Both the position numbers and the translations under genes were made by a program. Shown one piece after another: positions 1-9,333 of a DNA stretch of 64,000 nt (its first letter is position 1; every line of letters starts with the position of its first letter). Source of the stretch: Kamptonema formosum PCC 6407. GTDB taxonomy: Bacteria; Cyanobacteriota; Cyanobacteriia; Cyanobacteriales; Microcoleaceae. Location of the stretch: contig NZ_KB235903.1 in assembly GCF_000332155.1 (NCBI RefSeq), forward strand, positions 1,634,000 through 1,697,999, given 5' to 3'. Under the pieces are notes generated by a model, which searched no databases, was not told where the DNA came from, and saw nothing but the letters and a program-made list of their open reading frames with translations.

Positions 1-1050
1 AATTACAGCAATTTCTCTAGCACCATCAGACTTAGCAAAAGCATCTCCAAAACTAGCAACATCCACTCCCAAAAGCTTGAGTTTTGTGGACATATCAGCA
101 CCAGTAAAAGTGCTGACTGCCTTTTTACTCAAAATATCAGCCGCCACACCTGCCATTGTATAGCCAGGAGCAACTAAACCGTAAATTCGATTTTGATAGA
201 GGGCACATTCTCCTATGGCATAAATGTCAGGATCGGAGGTTTGACAATAATCATTAATGATAATTCCGCCGCGTTCACCTACTTCAATCCCACAACTTCT
301 AGCAATTTCATCGCGGGGGCGAATTCCCGCAGAAAAAAGGATTGTATCTGTTTCCAACTCCGAACCGTCAGCAAACAGCATCTTAGTAACTTTGCCATCT
401 TCACTGACAATTTCAGTGGTAGCTTTATTAGTGTGAACTGAAACTCCTAGTTCTTCTATTTTGTTGCGGAGAATCGCACCGCCAGCATCGTCAATTTGCA
501 CGGGCATCAGTCGCGGGGCAAACTCAACTACATGAGTTTTTAAACCCATATTTTTGAGGGCATTTGCTGCTTCCAAACCCAATAAACCGCCGCCAATTAC
601 TACCCCAACTTTACAGTTTTTGGCGTAAGCAGACATTCCCTCAAGGTCTTCAATTGTCCGGTATACAAATGTACCGTTAGCATTATTTCCCTTAATTGGC
701 GGCACAAATGGATAGGAACCAGTAGCTAAAACAATTTTGTCGTAGGGAACTTCTAAACCATTAGCTGAAGTGACCGTTTTCTGTTCCCGGTTGATAGAAA
801 TTGCTTTATCGCCGATATGAATCTGAATGCCATTCTCTTGATAAAAACCTGGTTCAACTAGAGATAAATCTCCCGCAGTTTTACCCGAAAAGAAACTGCT
901 GAGATTGACGCGATCGTAGGCAACACGGGGTTCTTCACAGAAAGTGATTAAGTTCCAGTCTTGCGTCGCTCCTTTGCTGACCATCAGCTCTAGGAACTTA
1001 TGACCAACCATGCCATTACCGATAACAACGAGGTGCTTTTTAGCTGTCAT
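1..1050 (-). CDS. nirB: NirB-like nitrite reductase large subunit, N-terminal part (cut by window edge)
   Basis: The gene starts at ATG 1050-1048 and runs off the left edge, so only about 350 N-terminal residues are visible. Two dinucleotide folds are seen: an FAD-type GNGMVG motif just after the start (VVIGNGMVG) and a later NAD-type GGGLLG motif (VVIGGGLLGLEAANAL), as in the pyridine-nucleotide-disulphide-oxidoreductase half of NirB. The siroheme/4Fe-4S half would lie outside the window, so assignment to assimilatory NAD(P)H nitrite reductase rests on this half; a stand-alone NAD(P)/FAD oxidoreductase is the alternative. Cyanobacteria normally use ferredoxin nitrite reductase (NirA), so a NirB-type protein is accessory. 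A near-consensus NtcA site lies about 70 bp upstream. Confidence 0.75.
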   Translation of the reverse strand, partial: MTAKKHLVVIGNGMVGHKFLELMVSKGATQDWNLITFCEEPRVAYDRVNLSSFFSGKTAGDLSLVEPGFYQENGIQIHIGDKAISINREQKTVTSANGLEVPYDKIVLATGSYPFVPPIKGNNANGTFVYRTIEDLEGMSAYAKNCKVGVVIGGGLLGLEAANALKNMGLKTHVVEFAPRLMPVQIDDAGGAILRNKIEELGVSVHTNKATTEIVSEDGKVTKMLFADGSELETDTILFSAGIRPRDEIARSCGIEVGERGGIIINDYCQTSDPDIYAIGECALYQNRIYGLVAPGYTMAGVAADILSKKAVSTFTGADMSTKLKLLGVDVASFGDAFAKSDGAREIAVI

Positions 1051-1117
1051 TAGAATTTTTTAATGCTTATATCTCAGTCATCACCACTAGAGATATAAGG
1101 AATCCACTGGTTATTTT

Positions 1118-1131
1118 GTAGCTTATGTAAC
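1118..1131 (-). promoter_or_regulatory. Possible NtcA-binding site upstream of nirB
   Basis: On the minus strand the sequence reads GTTACATAAGCTAC, one mismatch from the NtcA consensus GTA-N8-TAC. A TTATAT box follows about 20 bp downstream, the usual spacing for NtcA-activated promoters. Location in front of a nitrite-reductase-like gene fits nitrogen control. Only one near-match, so tentative. Confidence 0.35.
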
Positions 1132-1258
1132 CAAATACCAATGACTTATGCAGTTATCGAATGATCCCGATTGTATTTTTGCATGATCCTCGACCAAAAA
1201 ATGTAAAATTGCTGAGGGTCTATGTTTAAGCTACCACCAAGATCAAGCCGTTACCAAA

Positions 1259-2047
1259 TTATGCTCCCATTCCCGAATACTGTTTCAAACCCTGTCGCCA
1301 TAACCAACGATTCCACACAAAAAACACTATACCCCAACCCAACATTACTAATAACCCATGCCCTACATCTACAGGCAATCCTATCAAAATTGAAGCGGGG
1401 AAATGGACAAGATAGGGAAACGGTGTCCACAATACCACATTTCGGAAAGATTCAGGAAATACTTCTAGGGGGGCAATAATTCCTGAAAGAAATAGATAAA
1501 CTAAAAACCAAACTTGTTCTATCGCGCCTGCTCTTTCTAGCCAAAAAGCAAATAATGCAAAGGTATATTGAATCACAAAGCGCAAACAAAAGGCAAGAAA
1601 TGTTACTAATAAAAATAGTAAAATCCTGCCAAAACTAGGTATCCAGAAAGACTGTGGATACAAAGAAAAAAATAATAGTATTAATCCAAATATAAACGGT
1701 AAACGTGCAAATCTTTCGGAAATATGAGCGGCAAAATGATGCCAAACTGGATCTATAGGCTGCAATAACTTCGGGGATAATTTTCCTTCTACTACTTCTT
1801 TCTCAAACTCCCAAATTACCCAAACTACATTTGTTTGTCTGACGATAAAAGCAGCTAAAAAATAACGGGCAAAGTCTACTGGTTGTAGATTAAATTGGCC
1901 GTTTTGAGCTGCCTTCACCCAGATCCCCATCAAGATAAATGGCAAAGAACCTGATAGAGTCCACAACAATAACTCAGCTCGATATTCGAGCATATAGGCG
2001 TAGTATGTTAATAGTAGTGTTTTAGCAACTTTGATGAATCGTGTCAT
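1259..2047 (-). CDS. ABC-2 type permease (COG4587/COG3694-like)
   Basis: 262-residue polytopic membrane protein with about six hydrophobic segments; the N-terminal block (MTRFIKVAKTLLLTYYAYML...) and the central EGKLSPKLLQPIDP motif resemble the cyanobacterial ABC-2 family permeases that pair with COG4586 ATPases. It is the likely membrane subunit of an exporter whose ATPase gene lies immediately upstream on the same strand (2242-3225), separated by a 195-bp tandem-repeat tract. These systems often have two permease genes; only one is present here. Substrate unknown. Confidence 0.85.
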   Translation of the reverse strand: MTRFIKVAKTLLLTYYAYMLEYRAELLLWTLSGSLPFILMGIWVKAAQNGQFNLQPVDFARYFLAAFIVRQTNVVWVIWEFEKEVVEGKLSPKLLQPIDPVWHHFAAHISERFARLPFIFGLILLFFSLYPQSFWIPSFGRILLFLLVTFLAFCLRFVIQYTFALFAFWLERAGAIEQVWFLVYLFLSGIIAPLEVFPESFRNVVLWTPFPYLVHFPASILIGLPVDVGHGLLVMLGWGIVFFVWNRWLWRQGLKQYSGMGA

Positions 2048-2049
2048 AT

Positions 2050-2225
2050 TGGTAATTGGTAATTGGTAATTGGTAATTGGTAATTGGTAATTGGTAATGG
2101 CTAATGGCTAATGGCTAATGGCTAATCGCTAATGGCTAATCGCTAATTACCCATCCTCCCCATCTCCCCATTTCCCCCTCTTTCCCTCTTTCCCTAGCCC
2201 CTAGCCCCTAGCCCCTAGCCCCTCT
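2050..2225. repeat. Composite intergenic repeat: TAATTGG/TAATGGC heptamers, C-rich tract, CTAGCCCC octamers
   Basis: Starting three bases after the permease start codon are tandem TAATTGG copies, then TAATGGC/TAATCGC copies, then a CCCATC/CCTCCCC-like tract, then CTAGCCCC copies. The same three blocks recur in the same order at 23255, 44425 and 51644. It separates the ATPase and permease genes of one probable operon. Confidence 0.95.
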
Positions 2226-2241
2226 TTTCCCCTATCTTCCT

Positions 2242-3225
2242 TCAAGAAACTCCACCACTGCGAAAAACTCTACCAATTACCTCTTCAATTGGTGGATCTG
2301 TTACAGTTAAATCTATCACCTCTAACTCAGCTAAAATATTTGCCACAGTAGCCGTCAGCGCCTCCCGCCGTACCAGAAAACGCACTGACTGACCCTCCAC
2401 AGATTCCACTTCTCCGTAAACAGAAGCCTGCTCTTTTGACAGCGGACTAGCTAACTCCACCTTCACCTCCCGATAAGGTGCAAATCTATCAAGTAATCCA
2501 TCCAAACTGCCATCATAAACTAACATCCCTTCATGGATTAACAAAACCCTTTTGCATAAAGCAGTAATATCAGCCATATAGTGGCTTGTCAATAACACTG
2601 TTGCTTGGTAGCGTTGATTGTAATCCCTCAAAAATTCCCGGACACTAAACTGAGCATTTACATCCAAACCTAAAGTCGGCTCATCTAAAAATAATACCTG
2701 CGGCCGATGCAGTAACGCTGCCATTAATTCAGCTTTCATCCTTTCACCCAGAGAAAGCTTTCTTACTGGCTGATTTAACTTTCCTTCCAGGGATAGCATC
2801 TCCGTTAGTTCCCCCACCCGCAGGCGATATTCTTTATCGGAGATACCGTAGACAGCGCCATTGATTTTTAGGGAGTCTAGGACGGGTAAATCCCAGATTA
2901 ACTGTTGTTTTTGCCCCATTACTAAAGTGATTTGTTGCAAAAAATCAGCTTCGCGGCGGAAGGGAATGCGATCGCACACTCTTACCACTCCAGTAGAAGG
3001 ATAAATTAATCCCGTCAGCATCTTCAAAGTAGTGGTTTTCCCCGCGCCGTTAGCCCCTAGAAAGCCTACTACCTCGCCAGCTTCTATTTGAAACGAAACG
3101 CCCTGAACTGCTTTGACGGTGCGATATGTGCGGCGCAGAAAGTGCCGCACTGTGCCTTTAAGTCCGGGTTCTTTAATTGCTACCGGATAAAGTTTACTCA
3201 ATTCTTCAGCTACTATAATCGGCAT
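2242..3225 (-). CDS. ABC transporter ATP-binding protein (COG4586-like)
   Basis: 327 residues with a complete nucleotide-binding domain: Walker A GANGAGKTTT, signature LSLGERMKAEL (a variant of LSGGQ typical of this subfamily) and Walker B VLFLDEPTLGLD followed by the H-loop TSHYM. The long N-terminal segment before Walker A (SKLYPVAIKEPGLKGT) and a C-terminal regulatory tail match COG4586 uncharacterised exporters. It should energise the permease encoded downstream at 1259-2047. Confidence 0.92.
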   Translation of the reverse strand: MPIIVAEELSKLYPVAIKEPGLKGTVRHFLRRTYRTVKAVQGVSFQIEAGEVVGFLGANGAGKTTTLKMLTGLIYPSTGVVRVCDRIPFRREADFLQQITLVMGQKQQLIWDLPVLDSLKINGAVYGISDKEYRLRVGELTEMLSLEGKLNQPVRKLSLGERMKAELMAALLHRPQVLFLDEPTLGLDVNAQFSVREFLRDYNQRYQATVLLTSHYMADITALCKRVLLIHEGMLVYDGSLDGLLDRFAPYREVKVELASPLSKEQASVYGEVESVEGQSVRFLVRREALTATVANILAELEVIDLTVTDPPIEEVIGRVFRSGGVS

Positions 3226-3385
3226 CAGCTTTACTTTTACTCCCCTGCCTGTAAGATTATACCAAGTTTAAAAATTTCTGCTACAACTCTTATGTTAGTT
3301 TTCTTTCCTTCACTCACCCTGTGGTCTATATTTCTTTAAATATGGCAAGATGGATACGATCGCAAATATTAGGTAGCAGAAAATT

Positions 3386-4195
3386 ATGGTACTGACACCA
3401 GACCCTACGGATAGCTTGCGTCTGATTGGAGATAATACTTCTGAAAATATTGCTCTGTTACCGGGAGAATTGGCTAATTTCCCAGAAGGAGTTTGGGCCC
3501 TTGGCGGTAAGGATACTGTTACAGGTTCCTCCGATGCAGAATTAATCTTTGGTAATAATGATAGTGATAGTATTTTTGGGGGTTCTGGCAATGATTCTCT
3601 CTTTGGCGGTAAGGGAAATGATGATATTTTGGGAGAAAGTGGCGATGATATTCTCACGGGTGAAAAAAATAGAGATTTTCTAGATGGAGGTAGCGGTAAT
3701 GATTTGTTGCGGGGTGGGGTTGGTGTTGATTTATTAGTGGGAGGGGAAGGTAATGATACGCTGATTGGTGACAAAGATGTTGATATCTATAAGGGAGGTT
3801 TGGGGAGCGATGTATTTGTATTTAGAGCCGATCAATCGGGAGTAAGAGCAGTAGGAATTGAATTGCCTGATGCGGTGATTGTTGACTTCAATAAGTCTGA
3901 CGATTTGATTGGACTGACGGGTGGATTTACAGGTGGTATTCTCTCGTTTCAAGAGGTCAGCTTGAGCTTCAGCGACCCCAGAATTTTACTTTTAGATCCG
4001 GGAATTATAGAGGATGGAACTAGCTTTTTGAGTAAGGGTGGAATCTCCCAGTCTGACCTCGATCCTGATGGCAATGGCCGCGTTGAAGCGACCTATATTA
4101 GCTTTGGTTTCACGAATGCTCTTTTAGGCGCAGTTTTGAATGTAAAGCCAGAAGATTTAAGCGGTCGTTTTGTTACGGTTGATTCATTATTGTAA
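3386..4195 (+). CDS. RTX/hemolysin-type calcium-binding protein
   Basis: 269 residues, no classical signal peptide. Residues about 39-143 hold glycine/aspartate-rich nonapeptides of the GGxGxDxLx type (for example GGSGNDSLFGGKGND and GGEGNDTLIG), which fold as a calcium-filled parallel beta roll. The C-terminal half (YKGGLGSDVFVFRADQ..., DAVIVDFNKSDDLIGL) is the usual cyanobacterial RTX end domain, which includes the secretion signal for type I export. No HlyB/HlyD/TolC genes are adjacent. Function (surface, matrix or adhesion) cannot be told from sequence. Confidence 0.88.
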   Translation: MVLTPDPTDSLRLIGDNTSENIALLPGELANFPEGVWALGGKDTVTGSSDAELIFGNNDSDSIFGGSGNDSLFGGKGNDDILGESGDDILTGEKNRDFLDGGSGNDLLRGGVGVDLLVGGEGNDTLIGDKDVDIYKGGLGSDVFVFRADQSGVRAVGIELPDAVIVDFNKSDDLIGLTGGFTGGILSFQEVSLSFSDPRILLLDPGIIEDGTSFLSKGGISQSDLDPDGNGRVEATYISFGFTNALLGAVLNVKPEDLSGRFVTVDSLL

Positions 4196-4583
4196 ACCTT
4201 AGATCTACGCAGATTTGGGCAGAAGATCGGCGTAGATCTGCGTCTATCTAGTGCTAAAATTTGCAAATGAATCTTCCTATCATTTGACTGGCTATGCTGT
4301 CGGCGGTCTGGTACGGAGAAAGCCAGACCCAAGGGCGGCGGTGTAGTATTTGCCTTTCTGGGGGCGATCGCTCTCGATTTTCTAAATATCTAACTTTAGA
4401 TAATGCCTCCTAGCTGGCACTTTTGGGTAATAATATGAAAAAAGTAGGTGCGATCGCAGCCCCAAAAATCACTGTTGCACTCAACACACCCTCTAACTCA
4501 GTCAATGCACTTTTTATGGATAAATTTGGCTGGACACACAACAGGAAGGCGAGCAGGGATTAAAGGGCGAAAGGAGAATATTT
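4196..4583. other. Gene-poor gap with a hairpin after the RTX gene
   Basis: A 10-bp perfect stem (AGATCTACGC at 4201-4210 with GCGTAGATCT at 4230-4239) lies directly after the RTX stop codon. It has no T-run, so it is a weak terminator candidate. The remainder contains two HIP1 octamers and no convincing gene; a 42-codon frame at 4435-4563 lacks a ribosome binding site. Confidence 0.5.
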
Positions 4584-5441
4584 ATGCTACCAGAACAATT
4601 ACAGCGAATCATCGGTTATTTTGTTGAAGAAGCCACAGAACACATTCATACTATTGAAATAGGATTCGTACATCTACAAAGCACTGTAGAAAATCCCGAA
4701 AGTATGCACCAGCTAATCCGCTGTGCTCATTCAATTAAAGGGGGAGCCGCGATGCTGGGATTTAGCAGCATTCAACGAATTGCCCACCGCTTGGAGGATT
4801 ATTTCAAAACTCTCCGAGAGTGTCCCTTAAGAGTTGACAGCACACTAGAATCACTTTTGTTACAGATAGTTCATACTCTAGCAGCCCTAATGGAGCAGGT
4901 TTCTAGAGTTTTTGGCCTCAACCAAGAAGTAGGAAACCAAACGATCTGGAGATTGGAGCCTGTTTTTGAAGAACTTAACGCTCACCTGAGATTGCTGATT
5001 CCTACTCGCCTAACAATTAGAGCTACGACTGACGATCAAGTTTACGTTTTATCGGGTTATTGTATGTCGTTAGCAAGGTTTTCTGTGGCGATCGCGGAGA
5101 GCTTTCATGTTCTCGGAGGTGTCATTAGCCGCCAAGAACAAGATCCCCTAAATCAGCGGCTAGCTATGGAGGTGCAGCTACAACCAGGTATTCGCCAAGA
5201 GACCATTCGCTCAGCCATTGAATTCGCAGGGGGTATTATTGGCACAGTCCAGACACAGCGCGGCTTTTCCCTGTTTTCAGGCCCGCAATATACTATTCAG
5301 CAAGCGCCCTTAGAACGCCCCCAAACCTGCATCGGCTGCTACTACTATTACGGTAGGAGCGATGGCGGCTATTTGCTCAACTGTACGGTACATCCGCATG
5401 GCCCAGAAGAAGAAAACTGCCGCGATCGCGAAACTGATTAA
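4584..5441 (+). CDS. Hpt-domain phosphotransfer protein with Cys-containing C-terminus
   Basis: 285 residues; an AAGGAG ribosome site at 4571-4576 fixes the start. Residues about 1-110 form a histidine phosphotransfer helical bundle with the motif AHSIKGGA, phosphoacceptor His49. Residues about 135-250 are an unnamed alpha/beta region, and the last 40 residues carry four cysteines (CIGCYYYYG... NC... NC) that could bind metal. No kinase or receiver domain is fused, so it should relay phosphate between separate proteins. The gene stands alone, with TGTTAAC-type repeats after it; its partners are not visible. Confidence 0.85.
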   Translation: MLPEQLQRIIGYFVEEATEHIHTIEIGFVHLQSTVENPESMHQLIRCAHSIKGGAAMLGFSSIQRIAHRLEDYFKTLRECPLRVDSTLESLLLQIVHTLAALMEQVSRVFGLNQEVGNQTIWRLEPVFEELNAHLRLLIPTRLTIRATTDDQVYVLSGYCMSLARFSVAIAESFHVLGGVISRQEQDPLNQRLAMEVQLQPGIRQETIRSAIEFAGGIIGTVQTQRGFSLFSGPQYTIQQAPLERPQTCIGCYYYYGRSDGGYLLNCTVHPHGPEEENCRDRETD

Positions 5442-5574
5442 GTAATGGGGTTAACAGTTAATAGTTAACCGTTAACCGTTAACAAATTAAGTAATTCAGT
5501 TAACAGTTAACCATCAGCAAATTGGAAAGGATTATGCAACTTTCTTAACGTGGTTAATCGATTTCAATTAGCTA

Positions 5575-6057
5575 TTAGCCATTACCCATTACCGATTTGA
5601 TTTTTAATGCCTGCATCCTTAGCTTTCCCTTTCCTTTCTCCCTAAACACTGACAGCAAATACCCAACTAATCGGCTCATACTTGAAGAATGTACTGCCGC
5701 CCAAATATTAGTCCCCAGACAGATGCTTCCCAGCAGAAACAGGATATATGTTGGGGCCATTACTACCCCAATTGCCAGCCACGTAAAAACGTGAAGGATC
5801 ATAATTAAAGCATAGAAGCTACCAACGGCTGCCCCTAACCGCACCTGAAGTTGAGAGCGTTTTAGACCTGTAAAAATAATCGTCTGCAAAGTTGCCAGCA
5901 AGTTAGCAGGTACAAGAAACGCGCAAATTTCGATACAGTGCCTATGTGAAAAGGCAGTAACGGTATTAAAGTCAAACATCAGTAAAATATACAGCTTGTT
6001 GAATATACCTATCAAGCTTAGCTTAAATTTAGGCCAATAGCTTCTACCTGAGAGCAT
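5575..6057 (-). CDS. Small multi-pass membrane protein, function unknown
   Basis: Up to 160 residues with about three hydrophobic helices (around IEICAFLVPANLLATLQTII, FYALIMILHVFTWLAIGVV, TYILFLLGSICLGTNIWAAV) and a basic C-terminal tail. I do not recognise a named family, although the composition is that of a real membrane protein and it resembles conserved cyanobacterial hypotheticals. The start is uncertain: an internal ATG at 5979-5977 (MFDFNTVTAF...) gives 134 residues and begins at the better-looking part of the protein. No clear ribosome site at either start. Confidence 0.6.
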   Translation of the reverse strand: MLSGRSYWPKFKLSLIGIFNKLYILLMFDFNTVTAFSHRHCIEICAFLVPANLLATLQTIIFTGLKRSQLQVRLGAAVGSFYALIMILHVFTWLAIGVVMAPTYILFLLGSICLGTNIWAAVHSSSMSRLVGYLLSVFREKGKGKLRMQALKIKSVMGNG

Positions 6058-6512
6058 AACTTTAGATTTCTTAGTGCGGGCAGCCTGTGAGATTACTATT
6101 TAACACCCTCGATCCTCTGACGATCAACTTTTTTGATCGCTAATTAAGATTTATGCTCCCGTTTAGGTAAAGCTAGTAATAATTCCGGTTTTATTGGCAT
6201 AATATAAATACTTCTCCTTTAAAAAAGCGTGAAAAAGTTTACAGACAGCAGCTCAGCCATCATCAAGGCTTGCGCTCGCTTACAGATTCAGTCTGATAGC
6301 TTAACTATATAGATTATATAGCAACCGCCGTGCTGTACTAGGACGTTAATAATTACTCCAATTATTCTGGGAATTGTACTTTACTTCTGACTTCTGCTAT
6401 ATCATGGTGAGCTGCTAGAGAGCGTAGTATAATTGACTATAATTATCACTACCATACTGCAACCAAGACCTGCCGAATTATCCACCATTTTTACAAAAGG
6501 AACCTTAATAAA
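6058..6512. other. Divergent promoter region between membrane protein and phytochrome genes
   Basis: A 455-bp AT-rich gap between divergently read genes. It contains several TATAAT-like boxes (around 6308-6320 and 6428-6445) and an AAAGGAA ribosome site just before the phytochrome start codon. No RNA gene or repeat array was recognised. Confidence 0.5.
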
Positions 6513-9017
6513 ATGGCACAAAACAACATCGCCACAGCAGAAATTGACTTAACAAACTGCGACAAAGAACCCATTCATATATCAGGACACATTCAGCCTC
6601 ACGGAGTAATGTTTGTTGTCAAAGAACCTCAGCTCAAAATTTTACAAATGAGCAACAACACCTTCGAGTTTTTTGGTCTGCACCCCAGTAGCCTTATTAA
6701 CAAAGATTTGAGTACCTTATTCGACCCCATTCAGATTGAAAGTCTCAAAAGCTGCTTAATTCATGAAAATTTAAAAACAGTCAATCCTTTAAAACTAACT
6801 ATAGGCACAGCCTACAACCCCCGAACCTTTGACTGTATATTGCACAGAAACGAAGGACTTTTAATTATTGAGATAGAACCCGCAAGTTCAAAAAATAATC
6901 TTTCAGTTTTTAGCTTTTATCATTCAGTTAAAACCACACTTTCTAAAATTCAAAGCACTGGCAACCTCCAGGATTTATGTCAAACAATAGTTGCAGAAGT
7001 GCGAAAATTTACAGGCTTTGACCGAGTAATGGTATACAAATTCGATGCTGAAGGTAATGGCTCTGTAATCGCTGAAGATAAAGAAGAAAATCTTTCTCCT
7101 TTCTTAGGTCTACGATATCCAACCTCAGACATTCCCAAACAAGCCAGAAAATTGTACTCCGAAAACTGGCTGAGGTTAATACCAGAAATTAATTATAAAC
7201 CTGTTGAACTTGTACCCAGCAACAATCCACTTACTAATCAACCTCTCGACCTCAGCTTCAGCATTTTAAGAAGTGTCTCACCCATTCACATAGAATATCT
7301 GCAAAATATGGGCGTTGCAGCTTCTATGTCTATATCTTTAATGAAAAAGCAGAAATTATGGGGTCTGATTGCTTGCCATCACTACGCGCCCAAATACATT
7401 CCTTATGAAGTTCGCGCCGCCTGCGAATTTATTGGACAAGTCATGTCTTTAGAACTAGAATTTAAAGAAGGGAATGAAGACTACGACTATAGACTGCAAT
7501 TAAAATCCATTCAAGCAAAGCTACTGGAAAATATATCTCAAGCAGAAAATTTGTCACAGGCATTAGTTAAGTCTCAGCAGAGCTTACTTGACCTCGTGAG
7601 TGCTACAGGTGCAGCAGTTTTATTTGGGGAAAATTGCTATTTAGTAGGTCAAACCCCTGAAAAAGAGGCACTAAAACAGTTACTTGAATGGGGGCAAAAA
7701 AATCTCATAGGTGAAGTTTTTCATACAGACTCACTCTCCAAGTTTTATGAAAATGCCGAGCAATTAAAAGACACAGCAAGCGGCTGTTTAGCAATTGCCA
7801 TATCCCCCAGCCAGAAAATTTATGTTCTCTGGTTTCGTCCCGAAGTTATTCAAACCGTAAATTGGGCGGGAAACCCAAACAAACCCATAGAAATCGAGGC
7901 TAATGGCAGCATTCGCCTGTCTCCTCGGAAATCATTCGAGTTGTGGAAAGAAACCGTAAAATACACATCTTTACCTTGGAAAGAATGTGAAATTGAGGCG
8001 GCGATAGAACTCAGAAACTCAATGATTAATATTGTCCTGCTGCAAGCCGAAAAGCTGGCAAAATTAAATGCAGCCTTGCAGCAATCTGAACTAAGAGAAC
8101 GGGAAAAATCAACTCAATTAGAAAAACTATTGCAAGAACTCCAGCGCACGCAGACTCAACTGGTTCAGACTGAAAAAATGTCTAGTTTAGGACAACTGGT
8201 AGCCGGTGTTGCCCACGAAATCAATAACCCCATTAACTTCATCTACGGAAATATCAGCCATGCCGATGAATATACTCGCGATCTGATAGAATTAATCAAT
8301 CTTTATCAACAGCATTATCCCTCGCCTGTACCAGAAATTCAAGAGGCAAGTGAAACGATGGAGATAGATTTTTTAATTACAGACTTACCTAAATTGCAAG
8401 CCTCGATGAAAATAGGTGCTGAACGTATCTGCGAAATTGTCCAATCTCTGCGAAACTTTTCCAGAATTGACGAAGCAGAAATGAAGCCAGTTGATATTCA
8501 CGATGGGCTAGACAGCACTCTGCTAATTTTGAGTAACCGACTCAAACCCAAGCCAGATAGGCCAGCAATTCACCTGACTAAAGAATACGGTTCTCTCCCC
8601 TTAGTTGAGTGTTATGTAGGTCAACTCAATCAGGTATTTATGAACGTTCTAAGCAATGCAATTGATGCTCTTGAAGAGTCCTTTATCAATTATAAAACCG
8701 CACAAAATGATAAGGAGACGAAATACAAGGGGAAAATTCGGATTCGCACGGAATTTCACCCCAAGAGAGAAACCGTTAGCATCCATATTTATGACAACGG
8801 CCCTGGTATGACAGAAGAAATCCGCCAGCGGATAACAGAGCCTTTTTTTACCACAAAACCCGTCGGCAAAGGCACAGGTATCGGCTTAGCAATAAGCTAT
8901 CAAATTATCGCGGAAAAACACGGGGGAAAAATGACGTGCATTTCCACACCGGGAGAAGGTACGGAGTTTATTATTGAGATTCCCTTGCACCAGAGTCATC
9001 ATAAACCTCGTGTCTAA
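6513..9017 (+). CDS. Biliverdin-type phytochrome histidine kinase
   Basis: 834 residues. The N-terminal PAS-like domain begins [17 protein letters not shown], with Cys16 at the position that binds biliverdin in bacteriophytochromes. A GAF domain (about 145-320) follows, with the PTSDIP motif; the plant/Cph1-type chromophore Cys is replaced by Ile258, next to His259. A PHY domain occupies about 335-520. The kinase has HisKA motif GVAHEINNP (phospho-His568) and an HATPase with NAIDAL, DNGPGM and GKGTGIGLA motifs. This is a red/far-red light sensor kinase; no response regulator is adjacent, so its output partner is unknown. Confidence 0.93.
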   Translation: MAQNNIATAEIDLTNCDKEPIHISGHIQPHGVMFVVKEPQLKILQMSNNTFEFFGLHPSSLINKDLSTLFDPIQIESLKSCLIHENLKTVNPLKLTIGTAYNPRTFDCILHRNEGLLIIEIEPASSKNNLSVFSFYHSVKTTLSKIQSTGNLQDLCQTIVAEVRKFTGFDRVMVYKFDAEGNGSVIAEDKEENLSPFLGLRYPTSDIPKQARKLYSENWLRLIPEINYKPVELVPSNNPLTNQPLDLSFSILRSVSPIHIEYLQNMGVAASMSISLMKKQKLWGLIACHHYAPKYIPYEVRAACEFIGQVMSLELEFKEGNEDYDYRLQLKSIQAKLLENISQAENLSQALVKSQQSLLDLVSATGAAVLFGENCYLVGQTPEKEALKQLLEWGQKNLIGEVFHTDSLSKFYENAEQLKDTASGCLAIAISPSQKIYVLWFRPEVIQTVNWAGNPNKPIEIEANGSIRLSPRKSFELWKETVKYTSLPWKECEIEAAIELRNSMINIVLLQAEKLAKLNAALQQSELREREKSTQLEKLLQELQRTQTQLVQTEKMSSLGQLVAGVAHEINNPINFIYGNISHADEYTRDLIELINLYQQHYPSPVPEIQEASETMEIDFLITDLPKLQASMKIGAERICEIVQSLRNFSRIDEAEMKPVDIHDGLDSTLLILSNRLKPKPDRPAIHLTKEYGSLPLVECYVGQLNQVFMNVLSNAIDALEESFINYKTAQNDKETKYKGKIRIRTEFHPKRETVSIHIYDNGPGMTEEIRQRITEPFFTTKPVGKGTGIGLAISYQIIAEKHGGKMTCISTPGEGTEFIIEIPLHQSHHKPRV

Positions 9018-9076
9018 TCGGCTAGATAAATCTCTTGTTCCCAAAGCTAAAAAATCAGAATTTAGCTAGAATATGA

Positions 9077-9257
9077 GTTACGCATAGTTACACATAATTG
9101 TTGATAACCCTGCTAAGTAGGTGGACATAAATAAAGGCTATAAAATGCACAGGTGGGCGCTCGCCGCAACCATCTTCTTCTATGAGTTACAGGTTTTTTG
9201 CGGCGAGCGCCAACCCTACGTTTAATTATGTCCGACTACTTAAGCGTGATGCGTAAG
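9077..9257. mobile_element. MITE-like inverted-repeat element
   Basis: Nested imperfect inverted repeats: outer GTTACGCAT/ATGCGTAAG, then CTAAGTAGGTGGACATAA at 9113-9130 against its inverted counterpart in 9227-9244, then a near-perfect inner pair GGCGCTCGCCGCAA (9156-9169)/TTGCGGCGAGCGCC. No coding capacity. The structure suggests a non-autonomous insertion or a large hairpin. Confidence 0.6.
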
Positions 9258-9333
9258 TCTTGTAGCATACAAAAGCCAATAAAAACGGCAATTTCATCCT
9301 TCAAAAAAGTAATAAAAAAGTCGAGTACAAATT

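Noticed and set aside
3310..3774. 154-codon minus-strand frame, proline-rich
   Set aside because: It is the shadow of the Gly/Asp-rich RTX repeats on the other strand.
4435..4563. 42-codon plus-strand frame before the Hpt gene
   Set aside because: No ribosome site, contains a HIP1 octamer, and no recognisable features; kept only as a remark.
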